NCBI GenBank assembly: GCA_905182995.1 | Contig: CAJJDP010000109.1 | Coordinates: forward strand, 124,001 to 188,000 | Length of the DNA: 64,000 nucleotides | Direction of reading: 5' to 3' | DNA from: Paramecium octaurelia | Taxonomy: Eukaryota; Ciliophora; Oligohymenophorea; Peniculida; Parameciidae | In this document: positions 39,050 to 50,543 of the stretch, piece after piece | Layout of the letters: each line of letters begins with the position of its first letter | How positions within the stretch are numbered: position 1 is the stretch's first letter | Translations under genes and position numbers: made by a program | The notes under the pieces: generated by a model | Seen by the model: the letters and a program-made list of their open reading frames with translations, nothing else | Database searches by the model: none | What the model was told of the DNA's origin: nothing

Positions 39050-41430
39050 ATGTCAAAATCATCTGTTATTGATGTATTCCTGAGAGTGCGTCCCACTAAA
39101 AATCCATCAAATCTCTTTAAACTCAATAAAGATGAGGGCACAGCAGAATTCATAATTCCAAAGAATCCAGACCAAGGTTATATCAATAACTAAATTGAAA
39201 AACATACTTTCAATTTCGCTGGGGTTTTTCCTACTGACACCACCCAAGAGGAAATCTTTGATAAAATAGCCAAAGACGTTGTTGATTCAGCTATTGAAGG
39301 TAAGGAAATCTTGTAATTGAAGGTTATAATGGAACAATATTTGCATACGGATAAACAGGATCTGGTAAAACTTATTCAATGACTGGTAATCCTGAGGCTA
39401 GGTCATCTGCAGGTATTATCCCTCGTACCTTATATCATATCTATGATTATGCACGCAGAGAATAAGAATTAGTAACATTCAATTTCAAATATCAAATTAG
39501 ATAATCGATGTCACCATTAGTTATCTAGAAATATATGGGGGATCTGGATATGATCTCTTAGTCGCAGACAATCGATCCAGAAACCTTCACGATCTCCCAA
39601 AGGTTTAAGCAATGGCAACGGCAAATGGCTAAACTATTTTACAGGGATTGTCATTGAAAAAGGCATAAACTGAGGAAGATGCTCTAAATTTGCTATTTAT
39701 AGGAGAATAGAATAGAGTCATTGCAGAGACACCAAAAAATGATGCATCTACGAGATCTCATTGCATTTTTATTGTTATTTTAGAATGTCGTAAGCCCACC
39801 TCCGATGTGAAAACTGTATCTAAACTTTGTTTGGTTGATCTGAGTGGTAGTGAAAGGATTGGAAAAACTGGAGTTGAAGGTATTCTCCAGAGAGAAGCCA
39901 CAGGCATCAATTTATCATTGCATTTCCTAGAATTGGTTATTGATTGTTTGAATCGCTAAGCCAATGGCGAGAACATTCATATTCCATACAGAGATTCACT
40001 CATGACTCTTGTATTAAAAGACTCTTTGGGTGGTAACTGTAAGACAAGAATGATTGCTACCATGTCTAGTGAACCTGATGATCTGCCTGAATCTATCTGC
40101 ACTTGTCGATTTGCTGGAAGAGTAGCCAATATTAAAAACAAAGTAACGAGAAATGAGGCTGTCGATCCGTTCATTATCATAGAGAAATTGAAAAGGGAGA
40201 ATTAATAATTGAAGGCTGAATTAGCAATGATAAAAGGATAAAGTATCAAAGACCATCTGGAATCTTATGAGATTGATGAATGCAAGAAGAAGGTGGACGA
40301 ATTTTTGAACTCGGATGACCCTGCAGCTATTCTGGTTGTGAATGACCATCTCAAAATGAATGAGTGCTTTTTCTAGCTTAAACACATGCTCAAAAATTTA
40401 AATAAGAAGGCTTCTTCCTAGCCTGTTGTTTAGCAACCATAAGCTATCACTACAAATAATAATCCGGTTGAAGTTTAATAATTAAATGATGAAGTTTTGA
40501 GATTGAAACAATTAATCATTCAGAGGGACAATGAAATTATGATACTACTCAATCTAATATAGAAGGGTAAAGGTTCTAATACTAATCAATCGTTGGTATT
40601 GCAAGGACCTATTTCTGAATAGCCTGAAATTCAATAGGCTAATACATCCAGTATTTTATAGCCGATTGAATTTCCAAAGCAAGCAGAAATTGATAGACAA
40701 AGTTAAATATTCACTGAGAAACCTGCAGTGAAGAAATAGAATTTTATGCAAGGCAGTTTAGATAGCGAACCAACGAGTCAGATAACGAAGACTACGACAG
40801 CTTAATTCAAAGAATTAAATGGCATGTTATCAGAACCAATTAACATTTCTAATGATTAATTGCTAGATCGAAATTCAGCATTAGAGATGTTCAGAAAGTC
40901 CTATAGAAAAGCATAAGCTCAGGAAGATTTAAAACAGGAACTTCAGGAAAAGATGATGACGAGCAAAGAATTAGGGTTGTTCATTAATAATCAAAGAAAT
41001 GTTATTAGTTAATTAAAGGATAAGATCGAATAGACAAGGAAAGAATAAGTATTGTTGGGATTAGTAAGTAGTGATCCTAATCAAGTAAGTACGGAGGAAG
41101 AGAAGCTGATTGCTGAATATAACAAGCAGAAGGACATGTAACAAAAATTATGATGAAAATAGATATAAATAATCATTTGACAAATTGAAGTAACTGAAGG
41201 CAGAAGTAGAGAGAATGAGCACATAGTTGAAGCACAGCCGAGAGAAAATGTAACAGGACTTTGAGAAATGGATTGACATGATGTTGAAGTAGAGGAATTT
41301 GAGTATGGCTGCAACTTCTGTGTTATCGGATTTCAAGAATTTATCATAAAAAGGAGGGGAGGATGTCAACAGCATGGTGCAGCAATTCTATAAAAACAAA
41401 GAGATTTGTAATTAATTATTATAAAAATGA
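39050..41430 (+). CDS. Kinesin-9 family motor protein
   Basis: Predicted 767 aa with three introns (39300-39322, 39472-39500, 41138-41162). Motor domain at the N-terminus: VIDVFLRVRP, GTIFAYGQTGSGKTYSMTG with P-loop about 93-100, VTISYLEIYGGSGYDLL, ASTRSHCIFI (switch I), LVDLSGSERIGKTGVEG (switch II), INLSLHFLELVIDCLN and HIPYRDSLMTLVLKDSLGGN. The GKTGVEG and NLSLHFLE wording is characteristic of KIF9/kinesin-9, which is axonemal and works with the central pair in cilia. The tail has Gln-rich linkers and a coiled coil ending in WIDMMLKQRNLSMAAT. Confidence 0.93.
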
Positions 41431-41497
41431 TGGATTTACTATAAATATTTTGTGAAATTTTGTTTTGTGATAATGTTTACGTTGATACATATTTAGA

Positions 41498-42195
41498 TCA
41501 CTCTGTGATTTAATACTTCTTTCTCATTTCGAAGTACTTTCTGTAATTTTAGTCTCTTGATCTTGATACGACAATGTCTTTGGCATGAAGGTAGGAGTAA
41601 AACATTTGGGTCAATGGCATTCCTTGACGAGCCAATCTTGAAATTAAAAGGCAATAAATTACTTGTCGTTGTTGTATCCTGTATTAATAAGACCACTTCC
41701 TTCGGAGTTTTTACCAGCTGTCAAAAGGTAATATTCTCTTTTTTAAATTTGATCTAATTATTATTGTGATGCTCAGTTTACTTGATTCCATTTTGTATTT
41801 ATAGAGAGTGCCGATCACGCCCAAACCAAGCATTGTTGTGATGATACGTCCTTTTGGTTATCTGATGCGATATGTCTTCCAATAGATGTAGCCGAAGGGG
41901 TTTTTAATGAATCGGAAGAAATTCTTGAAGAATCTCCTCTTGTTGCCTCTGTCGATAAACTTCTTTTGCATCTAAGAGAAGATATTAATGATGGGCTCAC
42001 TCTGAATTTCTCCATTTCCCAATCGTAAGCTTTTCCCATGGATCTCCAAATCATTTCCAATCTCTCTCTCTTGTTGGGGGCATGATAATAGAGATAGTGT
42101 TGTCCGAATGTACGCATCTTCACATCGGCGTCGCCAGTGGATTGGTCACGGATCCAAATGTAGTCTTACTACATACGCTCTTGTGCGTTGGTCAT
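41498..42195 (-). CDS. Basic single-TM protein, unknown family
   Basis: Predicted 204 aa with three introns (41637-41662, 41754-41781, 41972-42000). Reads MTNAQERMQQDYIWIRD at the start, a basic middle (DRGNKRRFFKNFFRFIKNPF), one hydrophobic segment (GRIITTMLGLGVIGTLYKYK) and a basic Tyr-rich end (RSRDQNYRKYFEMRKKYQ). The pattern (no signal peptide, one TM, basic flanks, many aromatic residues) fits an inner mitochondrial membrane subunit in ciliates, but I cannot name it. The intron at 41972-42000 starts GTGAG, the one at 41637 ends AAG. It starts 24 bp from the stop of the next minus-strand gene. Confidence 0.72.
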
Positions 42196-42219
42196 TTTAA
42201 ATCTTTTTTAATATTAATA

Positions 42220-42908
42220 TCATTCGTAGTGGAATCGTGAATCAGCAGGCAGATTTTGTGCTAGACGTTCGTAAACATTCATGCGAGATCTCTTAGAAAG
42301 AGCCTTGGTTGCATAGTAGGCATTGGAGAAGGGACTCCGTGAAAATAGGTCAGATTTCCTCTTTTCCAATCTTTGTTCCTGGACTAGCTAGTAATAAAAC
42401 CAATACTCTTCTATTCCAAAACACTATCGTTTTTTTCTATGACTTTGTTGAACAGAGGTCTCAGATTGAATCCGTAATCCTTGATCGATTAACTCCGCAA
42501 CTTATTATCCATCACTATTCTGTACATCGTTTTGCGAGCTTAAATCATCACCTTCTGTTTATCCTCAAATGAAACTTCCTTTGCATCGATTGTGCTTTTC
42601 GATTGCGATTGAGGTTTCTTAGAGATCTGACTAGATTTCATCATTTGAATCGCTGGAGTCTAAGATTGGAGCGAACATTTGAAATGCTTGAATTGCTTGA
42701 ACATCTCCTACAATTAAGCAATATTCTATATTTTCGATCTTGAGAGAGTTCCCTTATCGAGATGTCTACTCTTGCTAGTATTTTGACGAAACATGGGGAT
42801 ATGTTATTAGTCATCCTCCTCAAGCTGCAATATCAGCTTCTTATGATAACCGTGATGGGAGTGAGAACTCTTTGTTTTAGAGAGACTTAAGTATGGCTAA
42901 TCTGTCAT
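42220..42908 (-). CDS. Basic hypothetical protein
   Basis: Predicted 221 aa with one intron (42384-42406). N-terminal Ser/His-rich (SLSKTKSSHSHHGYHKK), central Lys/Gln/Ser-rich segment with SQISKKPQSQSKS, then KVMIQARKTMYRIVMDNKLR and a basic C-terminus (RKSDLFSRSPFSNAYYATKA, MNVYERLAQNLPADSRFHYE). No family recognised. The intron is required because the last 50 residues are in a different frame from the rest. The spacing to neighbours on the same strand is 24 and 29 bp. Confidence 0.68.
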
Positions 42909-42937
42909 ATTTTAGTAATAAATATTAAAATAATCTC

Positions 42938-43196
42938 TCACTTTGACCAGAATCCCCCTTCAGTTTTAAATGGTGCTCTATCCAAACCTCCTTTGTTGTT
43001 GAGATTGTGTAGAAAGTCTATTCCGTTGATTACTTTGGCTAAACAATTTTCTATGATCAATATTTTTAATACTCAAACAGGCTTCCTCCTTAACGTTCAT
43101 GGCTCTCTCATAATTCTTCAGACACTTCTTATAACATAACTTATCGATGGTTAGTATCTTTTAACCAACATGAGAAAAATCTCGTGCCTCTTCCAT
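42938..43196 (-). CDS. Small Cys-containing protein, 74 aa
   Basis: Reads MEEARDFSHVGQKILTIDKL, then CYKKCLKNYERAMNVKEEAC and, after a 34-nt intron (43039-43072), KVINGIDFLHNLNNKGG and a C-terminal FWSK. The CX3C pair inside a helical context recalls small TIM chaperones, but only one Cys of the second pair is present, so the match is incomplete. Too short for an ORF search; supported by the clean intron and a sensible start and stop. It lies 24 bp downstream of the kinesin-7-like gene on the same strand. Confidence 0.55.
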
Positions 43197-43220
43197 AAAT
43201 AAATGATAATTAAAAATAAT

Positions 43221-45545
43221 TCAATTTTTACTCATTTCAGTATTGTTCAGCAACATAGACAACTCTTCATTCGCATTCCCATTTTGTCTTGGCCTTACCT
43301 TTGGTTTCGGAATATTGTTAAAACTCTAACGAGTAGGTTCAATATTCTATTTTCCTCTAATTGTGGTTTGGCTTGTGCTCTGCTTTTTCAATTTGTCAGG
43401 CGTCTTGTATTTCGCTGTTTATTTCTTATTGCAAGAAGTACTATTGTTTTTATGATGAGTGGACACAGACGGTTGTAGAACATCCATTTCACTAATGAAA
43501 CTTTACAAGACATTCTTGAAATTGATTTCACTCAAGTCTTAAACAGTCAATTGAGACGCAGTTTCATTTATAGTTTGTTTAGTAAAATTATTAGAATGGT
43601 GCAAGTAAGTAGGAAACTCGATTTTAAAGAATTCTTCCGATTCCACACTCTGATGATCTTCCTCCTCCTTTTCTTTGACCATCTCCACACTTACCAAATT
43701 ACTATGCATGATTTCATCCAAATCTATTTGCTGATATTACTGCACATCCACTTCATCTTCCTTTTGTTCCACCAATCTGAATTACTCAATATCATACTCC
43801 TTCTTCGAATCCTAATTAGTAGACTATCCTCTCACTTGCTATTCAATTTGCAACTTCAATAACTAACTTTAATAAAACTAAATCGTTTATTCTAATTCTT
43901 GATTTCCAAGTTACTTAACATCAAAATTTAACTATTATTTCATTTCTGATGCGTAACTATATAACTGATTATATTAAAGATTTAGGGATTGAATTTGCTC
44001 ATTCTATTATTACATCCTAAGTGTACTTTAATTATAACACTCATTTAATTGGAGATATTATTTTTTAACTAACTCATAATTAGATAAAAGAGTCTTTCTA
44101 TTTTATTCACTTGCCTTCAAAGCATTCAAAACCAATTTGCCTTAACAATCATGTTAAGGTGGTTTTTTTACTTTCTTACTAGTAACTAGAATGTCTCCTG
44201 CACCATCACAATGGAAGTCATGTTTGAATCGATCTGCCCAAGTGATTTCTTTGAATAGTTTAGGAATGCATTTGAAATTCTAAGCATTCTAAGTACTAAT
44301 TCTATTTTGCAATGATTAATTTTCAATTTATAATTGGTTTAATTGTTATTCAAACCCTTCCTTCTCCTCTACTCTAATTTTTTCATAGTCATGCAATTTC
44401 TTCTCATAATCAGACAGCAAGATCTTTAATGCCTCATCATCATTTTGATAATTGATGTTGGCTAACACTTTGGTTTCAATCTTTTTGGCATTCATCCCAA
44501 ATCTTAATGTGGAAATGGAATAATCAAAATGCAGAGCTGCAGCATTGATGCATAAAATGATCAGAGTTCTGGATGATCCATCCAAACTAGATTTAAGAAT
44601 CTTGGTTAGAGATGAATTTCTGAATGGTACATGACCCTTGTCCTCAGCCTTTAAATAAATGACTTAGGTAAGAAAGAATAAACTCTTATTGATGTATTGA
44701 CCCTCCTTGACTCGTCGATTGGTGTCTTAGATTTCAGCATCTTCAAAATGATTGGATACTTTTTCGGACCCAGCCAAATCAACAAAGTTAAGAACACTTT
44801 CGGTTACCATAGCTCCTTTGAGTTGATTGTTTTCAGCCTCTAATTATTCTAGCGTTGGGAATTTGTGTGAGGATTATTCCCTTCTATATTGTCGAATAAA
44901 ATTATTGGTAATTGATTGTACGTATAATCGAAATATAGCGTGAGACCTGGAACTGTTATGATTCATGGCAGTTTGAGCATAGTGTCGGTTGATTTCCCCT
45001 CTTTTTAGCACCTCGAAAATTTCGTTGATGGATGATACAGATTATTCAATGAGTCCTTTGACATAGAATTCCTTCTTTTGATCTTCGTTGACTTGTAAGG
45101 TTTCCTATAATTTGGAGGATGGTTTGAGGAGATCGAATATTTGTTCATTGTAGATTTCAAAATAGGAACAACGCAACACGTAAGTCTTATTGAGATCAGC
45201 CTCGATTTTAGCAAACAAATCCTTAAAACTCTGCAATAAGACGCCTTCATCATTTTCCTTGCCCAACATCGTGTAAGTCTTGCCACTACCAGTTTGACCA
45301 TAGAGGAAAATGGTGCCGTTGATACCATTGGTAGATCCAAGCACCAATGATTTGACCTCTTTGGAGTAGATGTCGGCATTTTTGCTGTCTTGACTGAAGC
45401 AGTGATCGAAAGCAAAGGTTGTGCGACCCTATCCATTGGGAGGCTTTCTCATTTGATTGTTGAGGAAGATGTGTTGATCGTGAAGGGCCCAGATGGAGGG
45501 TTCTGGATCGGGACGTATACGGACTGCTACTTGTATGTTTTCCAT
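43221..45545 (-). CDS. Kinesin-7 (CENP-E-like) motor protein
   Basis: Predicted 774 aa in one frame without introns. Motor: MENIQVAVRIRPDPEP, FLYGQTGSGKTYTMLG (P-loop about 83-90), LRCSYFEIYNEQIFDLL, NHNSSRSHAIFRLYV (switch I), FVDLAGSEKVSN (switch II), INKSLFFLTQVI and HVPFRNSSLTKILKSSLDGS. Motor wording and N-terminal position suggest kinesin-7/CENP-E-like, though subfamily assignment by eye is tentative. After the neck comes coiled coil (DDEALKILLSDYEKKLHDYE; ELVKKQYLQLNECYN) and a Ser/Lys-rich tail. An internal Met at 43943 is not a separate gene. The start is 41 bp from the divergent RING gene. Confidence 0.9.
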
Positions 45546-45586
45546 AGATTTTTCAGTTAAATTCAAATATATATATAATAAAATTA

Positions 45587-47247
45587 ATGAGTTAAGAATT
45601 ACTCCATTGTCCGAAATGTTAAATGAATTTCGATAGATACACTCGAACGCCTCAAATGTTGCCAAAATGTGGGCATTCGATGTGCATGCAGTGTCTTAAG
45701 GAGTCGTGTAAGATCATCTGTCCAGAAGATGGGTACCATATCTCAATTTACCAGATTGCTCTAACCTGCAGATCTCTCACTCTACCCAATTAACCAAGCT
45801 GTTTTGAGAATCATCTGCAAAAGCCAGGATAACGATATAGCATAGAACCAAGACAAATTGCAATAGTGTCCCCAACACCACAAACTGCTTGAGCTTATTT
45901 GTATAGATGACAAGTGCAGAATTTGTTCAAATTGTGCCTTGTTTGGTATGCACAAGCAACACAACATTCAAAATGCTGAAGTACCCATAATTATTGATTC
46001 TTCAGTCTCTGGATAAATCCATACAGGAAAACCTCCAATAGACTCAGCAGTTGACTCACACCATACAAGACAAAGTCAAATTACTCAAGTTGCCCCTAAT
46101 CAACAAGAAGATACACGACTAAATTGGACTTTGTATAAAATAATAATAAACTCTTGCTGAAGAACAATTCAAAGTATCTTACATCAGTAATCCTAGGAAA
46201 TCATTAATTAAATACTCGCCAAATAGCAGAAAGTACTTGAAGAGATCGAATAGAAGTATAAGCTGTTAGAAGATCAATTTTTCAAAAAGGAGATTCTTAC
46301 TATTACTTCCATTCTTGATAAAGCTGATTTATGGATCCTTGGGTATTTATTCTCACTTAACACTTAGATCCAATCAAAAAATCCGCGAGTATCAATCAGC
46401 CAAAGTAAAAGGAGATATTCCATACACTTTGTTGCTCCAAGACTCCTCAAATAAGCAAGGTAAACAAATCCTTGAAGAAATCGATGAGTATCTACTCAAA
46501 TTCCAAAATAATCTTCAAGACATTGTTTCTGCTATACCCAGTGCCAATCAATATGAATAAACTTATTTCGATGAGCCTAACATACTCAAAGATCTATCTA
46601 TAATCGAGTAGAGTTTCCTAAAAGAAATCGACGAAAAGCCACCTCATAATGAATTCCTAGGATCGTCTCTGCCAGAATCTACTTGCCAATCTCAACCTTC
46701 TTCCAACAACATCTCTTAGAATGCCATAAGTCCACAATAGCCACATTAAAAAAGGGCGTCGCAATAATTCGCTTTAGTTTCGCCCAAGGTATAAAGTAGA
46801 CAACAATCTGCTTCTCCCAAGAAACCAGTAGTTAAGAAAAAGTTAAACACGAAGGTTGAATCAATTTTATTTAACTGTAATGGCGACTATCTGGATTTAT
46901 CACAATAAGGTATTACTAAGTGACATATTCGTATAGATCTTGGAGACGATGGAATTCTGATATTAGAGGAGTAGATACGGAACAAGAAGGTGAAGATTGT
47001 GAAATTGATGAGAAATCGGATAAGTGATGTTGGTGCTATTAAATTGATGGAATTACATTGTTAGGTGTTATACTTATAATCAAATGTAATTACGGAAAAG
47101 TTTTTGGATATGATAATGAATGCTATACAAAAGCAGATTCAAATTCACATCAAAACTGTATATTTGGGTCAGAATCTCATCAATTAGTTCAGAGTGAAAA
47201 AGAAGATAGAGGATCTCAAAAAATTAGGAATTTCAATTTAAATATGA
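45587..47247 (+). CDS. RING/B-box/coiled-coil protein with LRR-like C-terminus
   Basis: Predicted 512 aa with five introns (45733-45754, 45981-46005, 46174-46196, 46343-46367, 46920-46946). RING: LHCPKCQMNFDRYTRTPQML, then PKCGHSMCMQCLKESC and CPEDG. B-box: QCPQHHKLLELICIDDKCRI, CSNCALFGMHKQH. Long coiled coil follows (IIHQILAKQQKVLEEIEQ-type text), then a Ser/Pro/Gln linker. The C-terminus reads GDYLDLSQQDLGDDGILILE, IVKLMRNRISDVGAIKLMEL and TVYLGQNLIN, which look like leucine-rich repeats. The first part is the TRIM layout, implying an E3 ubiquitin ligase; the LRR-like end replaces the usual substrate domain (inference). Confidence 0.85.
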
Positions 47248-47459
47248 ATTTAAAATATTTATATTAATTATATAATGAATAATTGGTTTCTGAGCGTTAC
47301 ACTCATAAGGTGTATGGCAAAAATAGGATCATGTTCTGATGGACATTGAGATGGCTGAACTCGAGGGAACCATGTGTGATTTGATGGAATTGCAGTAGAA
47401 TTGATTGGTTATATGTGGGTTGATATGATAATTATTATTAATTAAAATAAAATTTATTC

Positions 47460-48254
47460 ATGAGCAGACCTTACTCACCTACGAGAAGCAGAGCAGAGAA
47501 GATTGTTGGACAGTTGAGCGAGTTGACATTGGGACACAAAGATCAAGTATGTGGTGTTTAGTTTGATTGAAGACTTCGAGAATAAAGGAGGCAGAGGAGA
47601 GAGTGGAAATCTTGGAATCAGCTATAAAAGATCTTAGGGATACTTTGGAAGGAAAGGTCTCTAAGATAAAGGAGGGCTTGGAATATGTGTAATAGGTGTT
47701 GAGTGAATAAGAACCAAAGCAGGAGGATGAACAATAGATGGTCGAGGATATGAAGAAGGCGGAGGAGAGTGTAAATGAAAAGTTGGAGGAGTTGAGCAAG
47801 TAGAGAGAGGAAAGTTAATAGAAGTTCAACGAATAGGTCGAGAAGGATATCCAGGAATTGAGAGAGCAGATCAGTTAGGAGAAGAGTGAGAGGAATCAAT
47901 CAATCAAAGAGATTAATGACTGTTTAGAGGTAGAATGCTGAATAACTATTAAAGAGTGATTTGCCACAGTTGCAGGAGATGTTGCAGCAGAATATCAAGG
48001 AGAGAGATGAGATGGATCGAAACATCAATGCACGATTGACTGAGGAATTGCAGAGGTTGTCCCAGATTATTTAACAGGAGAAGGTGAGCAGACAATAGGG
48101 AGAACAGAGTCTGTTTGAGATGTTGAAGGATGTGGTGAATAGAATTAAGAAGGAGATAGACGAGGAGAAATTGTTGAGAGAGGCCACTGAGAATGATGTC
48201 CTCAGTGTGTTGGAGGAGACTCTGAATAAAATTTTAGCAGCTCAAGATCATTGA
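47460..48254 (+). CDS. SF-assemblin (striated fibre) protein
   Basis: Predicted 247 aa with two introns (47547-47572 and 47930-47954, both ending AAG). A short non-helical basic head (MSRPYSPTRSRAEKIVGQLS) is followed by a continuous coiled-coil rod with regular charged heptads (KEAEERVEILESAIKDLRDT ... EMLKDVVNRIKKEIDEEKLL, REATENDVLSVLEETLNKIL). This head-plus-rod design, length and the final ENDVLSVLEETLNK segment match SF-assemblin/beta-giardin. Family knowledge: it builds striated rootlets (kinetodesmal fibres) attached to basal bodies. Confidence 0.9.
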
Positions 48255-48290
48255 TATATATAGATTATATAGATAATAATAAATAATTAA

Positions 48291-49264
48291 ATGTAAAATT
48301 CAGACAACTCCGACGAATACTACAGCGATGATCAGCAAGACTCTCCCAGATTTCTGTACAGCTTTAAGGAGATAAGTCTTTAGAATAAAACCTTGTTGGC
48401 TGAAATTAGAATTATATGCAAAAACCTGATCTATGTGATAGGCTTGGCACCCGGCATTGCAAAGGAGGAAGTATCAAGCATTTCATTAAGTCAAAAGCTA
48501 CTGAAGAAACCAGAGTATTTTGGGCAGTATGGTTAAATCCAAAAATTAATAGTAATTTAGAGCAACACTTTTAATCCACCTTCACATGCTGCCTACATTA
48601 CATACAGAAATGAACAGGAAGCATCGATGGCAATTTTAGTAAACATCATATTTAAAATTTACGGCATGCGAAAGATTCCCACTGCATGACAGATATGTGA
48701 AGGCATCTTTTGGTACAACCAAATATTGCACCAACTTCCTTAAAGGATAGTAATGTAAGATAAAGGACTGTGTTTATTTGCACCAACATCCAAAGGATAA
48801 GGAGTCGACTCAAGTCATTAAAAAAGTATGCCTCTATTCTATGCCAGGAAGAGATGAACAATTCTAAATGGCTCTTTTCTTACTCCCAAAAAATAGCGTA
48901 AGACAATTTCAAAAAATTCTATACCAAAATCAACTACAAAAATGCTCTCTAAAAATCTGTCTTCCTCAACACTCAAAACATTCTTGATCGAATGATTCAA
49001 GATAATATTGTAGATCGCATCCCAGAGCAGCCCCAACCTCCACTACAACAACAGATGATTGAGGACACACTACCTATCGAAATCCCTGTATCCTAAAAGC
49101 CTATCGATATCGAGAAGCGCTTGGAAGTAATCATACAAAACAGTATTATTCATCTCTTAATACAAGTGGATGGGGATAGCAATTCGAGATTCAAGTTCAC
49201 AAATGGCAACTGTCCACAAGACTACGAAGCAATCTAGTAATTGAAGCAATCCCTTCTGAAATGA
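48291..49264 (+). CDS. NOT4/CNOT4-like RRM and CCCH zinc-finger protein lacking RING
   Basis: Similarity to CNOT4 is clear in the RRM (RIICKNLIYVIGLAPGIAKE, LLKKPEYFGQYGQIQKLIV, AAYITYRNEQEASMAIL) and the following zinc finger (KASFGTTKYCTNFLKGQQC, KIKDCVYLH). The usual N-terminal RING is absent: the frame starts MQNSDNSDEYYSDDQQDSPR directly before the RRM. A 22-nt intron lies near 48828-48849. Around 48640-48690 the frame must shift by one base to join ASMAIL to DRYVKASFG; no normal intron fits. The C-terminal 140 residues are Gln/Ile-rich. Without the RING it could not act as an E3 ligase in the CCR4-NOT complex. Its 3' end lies in the third duplicated overlap. Confidence 0.72.
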
Positions 49265-50542
49265 TTATGCAAAGTCAAATAATAATAACAATAAAACATT
49301 TAATCGAATTTAATTGATTTTTCATTTAATAGGATAATCAATTTAAATTAAATGTTATTCAAAGTTATAAATAACATTTCATCATGCATTAATATATAAC
49401 ATAATATTCAAAATCTAAATCCCATGATTACCATCAAGCAAACTTACTCTCAATTTAGAAGACTAGATCTATTCGGAATGGATGTGAGATTATTAGCTCA
49501 AGGCTAATAATCCTACCGAACAAATCTAGGAGCATTTATGACATTATTTCTATTCAGTCTGCTTGCCTATTCATGCAATTCCTTCATCCTGGAAATGAAT
49601 AAGGGGAAAAACGCGATTCTTAATTAAAAAGAGTCTCCTCTACTTCAAAATGAAGTAACCACATTTTTAAAACAATTTTAGGGGTTTAGTTTTAATTCGT
49701 CATAATTCATCTACGCAATCGGAATGGTTGACAGCTTAGGTTAATACGTTCCTAATGAGAACAACCGCATCTTTCAGGTGAGTTTTTATTATTGCAAAAA
49801 ATCTTTAGTAGAGACTGCTTGCGAGGTTTTCCCTGCTGTGATTTGTGGCAGTCGCATAGCTGAAGCAGCCAAAGTACTCAATTATCTACCCATTAGCAAA
49901 TGAATGTTCCTGAAGACTACCAATACATTACCTATTGTCCTGATGATCACTTTACAGAGACTTACCAAGACATAAGGTTTTAAGGATCCCAAAGAATGGA
50001 TAATCTCACCCTTTTGGGGGCCTACATTCAAAAGTGCACGAACTCAACAGAAACACAAAGTTTTATATTTGAAAATTAAGATAGATTGTGCACCAGAAGA
50101 AGAAATTACAAGTTCCTTGTCGAATGCTAATCTATTTTATTCGTATTCCTTCTACCAGTTCAACAAAGAATTGGATCATTATCCATATGAAAAAGTGCAA
50201 AATCTAGATGTGACTCCTATCTACCCCAACATACGCAAATATATCAAAGTCTTTTATCAATACTCTGTTACCACTTCAGAGTACAACCCCTTTTATTTCT
50301 TCCCTTCCACCAAAGACTAAGATGCTGTCGAGTATTAATAAACTACAATTGACACATTTTTAGACTATAATAAAGATAATACTTTTGCATAAATTGAACT
50401 CACGTTGAATGTTAAGAAAAGACTTAATTATGTGACCTATCAAACTCTTATGGATGTAGCTGCCAAAATTGGAGGCTTCTTCACAATCCTTAAAGCTCTC
50501 TTTTACCTACTGCTCTACCCAATCTAAGTGATCGTCTATCGA
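49136..50542. repeat. First copy of exact 1407-nt duplication at N 50543
   Basis: Identical to 50544-51950 (offset 1408), meeting at a single N. Includes the NOT4-like 3' end and most of the two-TM protein gene (start 49424). Probable contig overlap. Confidence 0.85.
49424..50542 (+). CDS. Two-TM protein, truncated duplicate before N
   Basis: Identical to the start of the gene at 50832-52358 but cut by the N at 50543 before the second membrane segment is complete. Interpreted as the left contig's copy of the same gene. Introns 49874-49896 and 50060-50084 correspond to those of the full copy. Confidence 0.6.
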
Positions 50543-50543
50543 N

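Noticed and set aside
43221-43943. Separate 240-aa gene starting at an internal Met
   Set aside because: The frame is continuous with the kinesin motor upstream, so this is its C-terminal coiled-coil tail.
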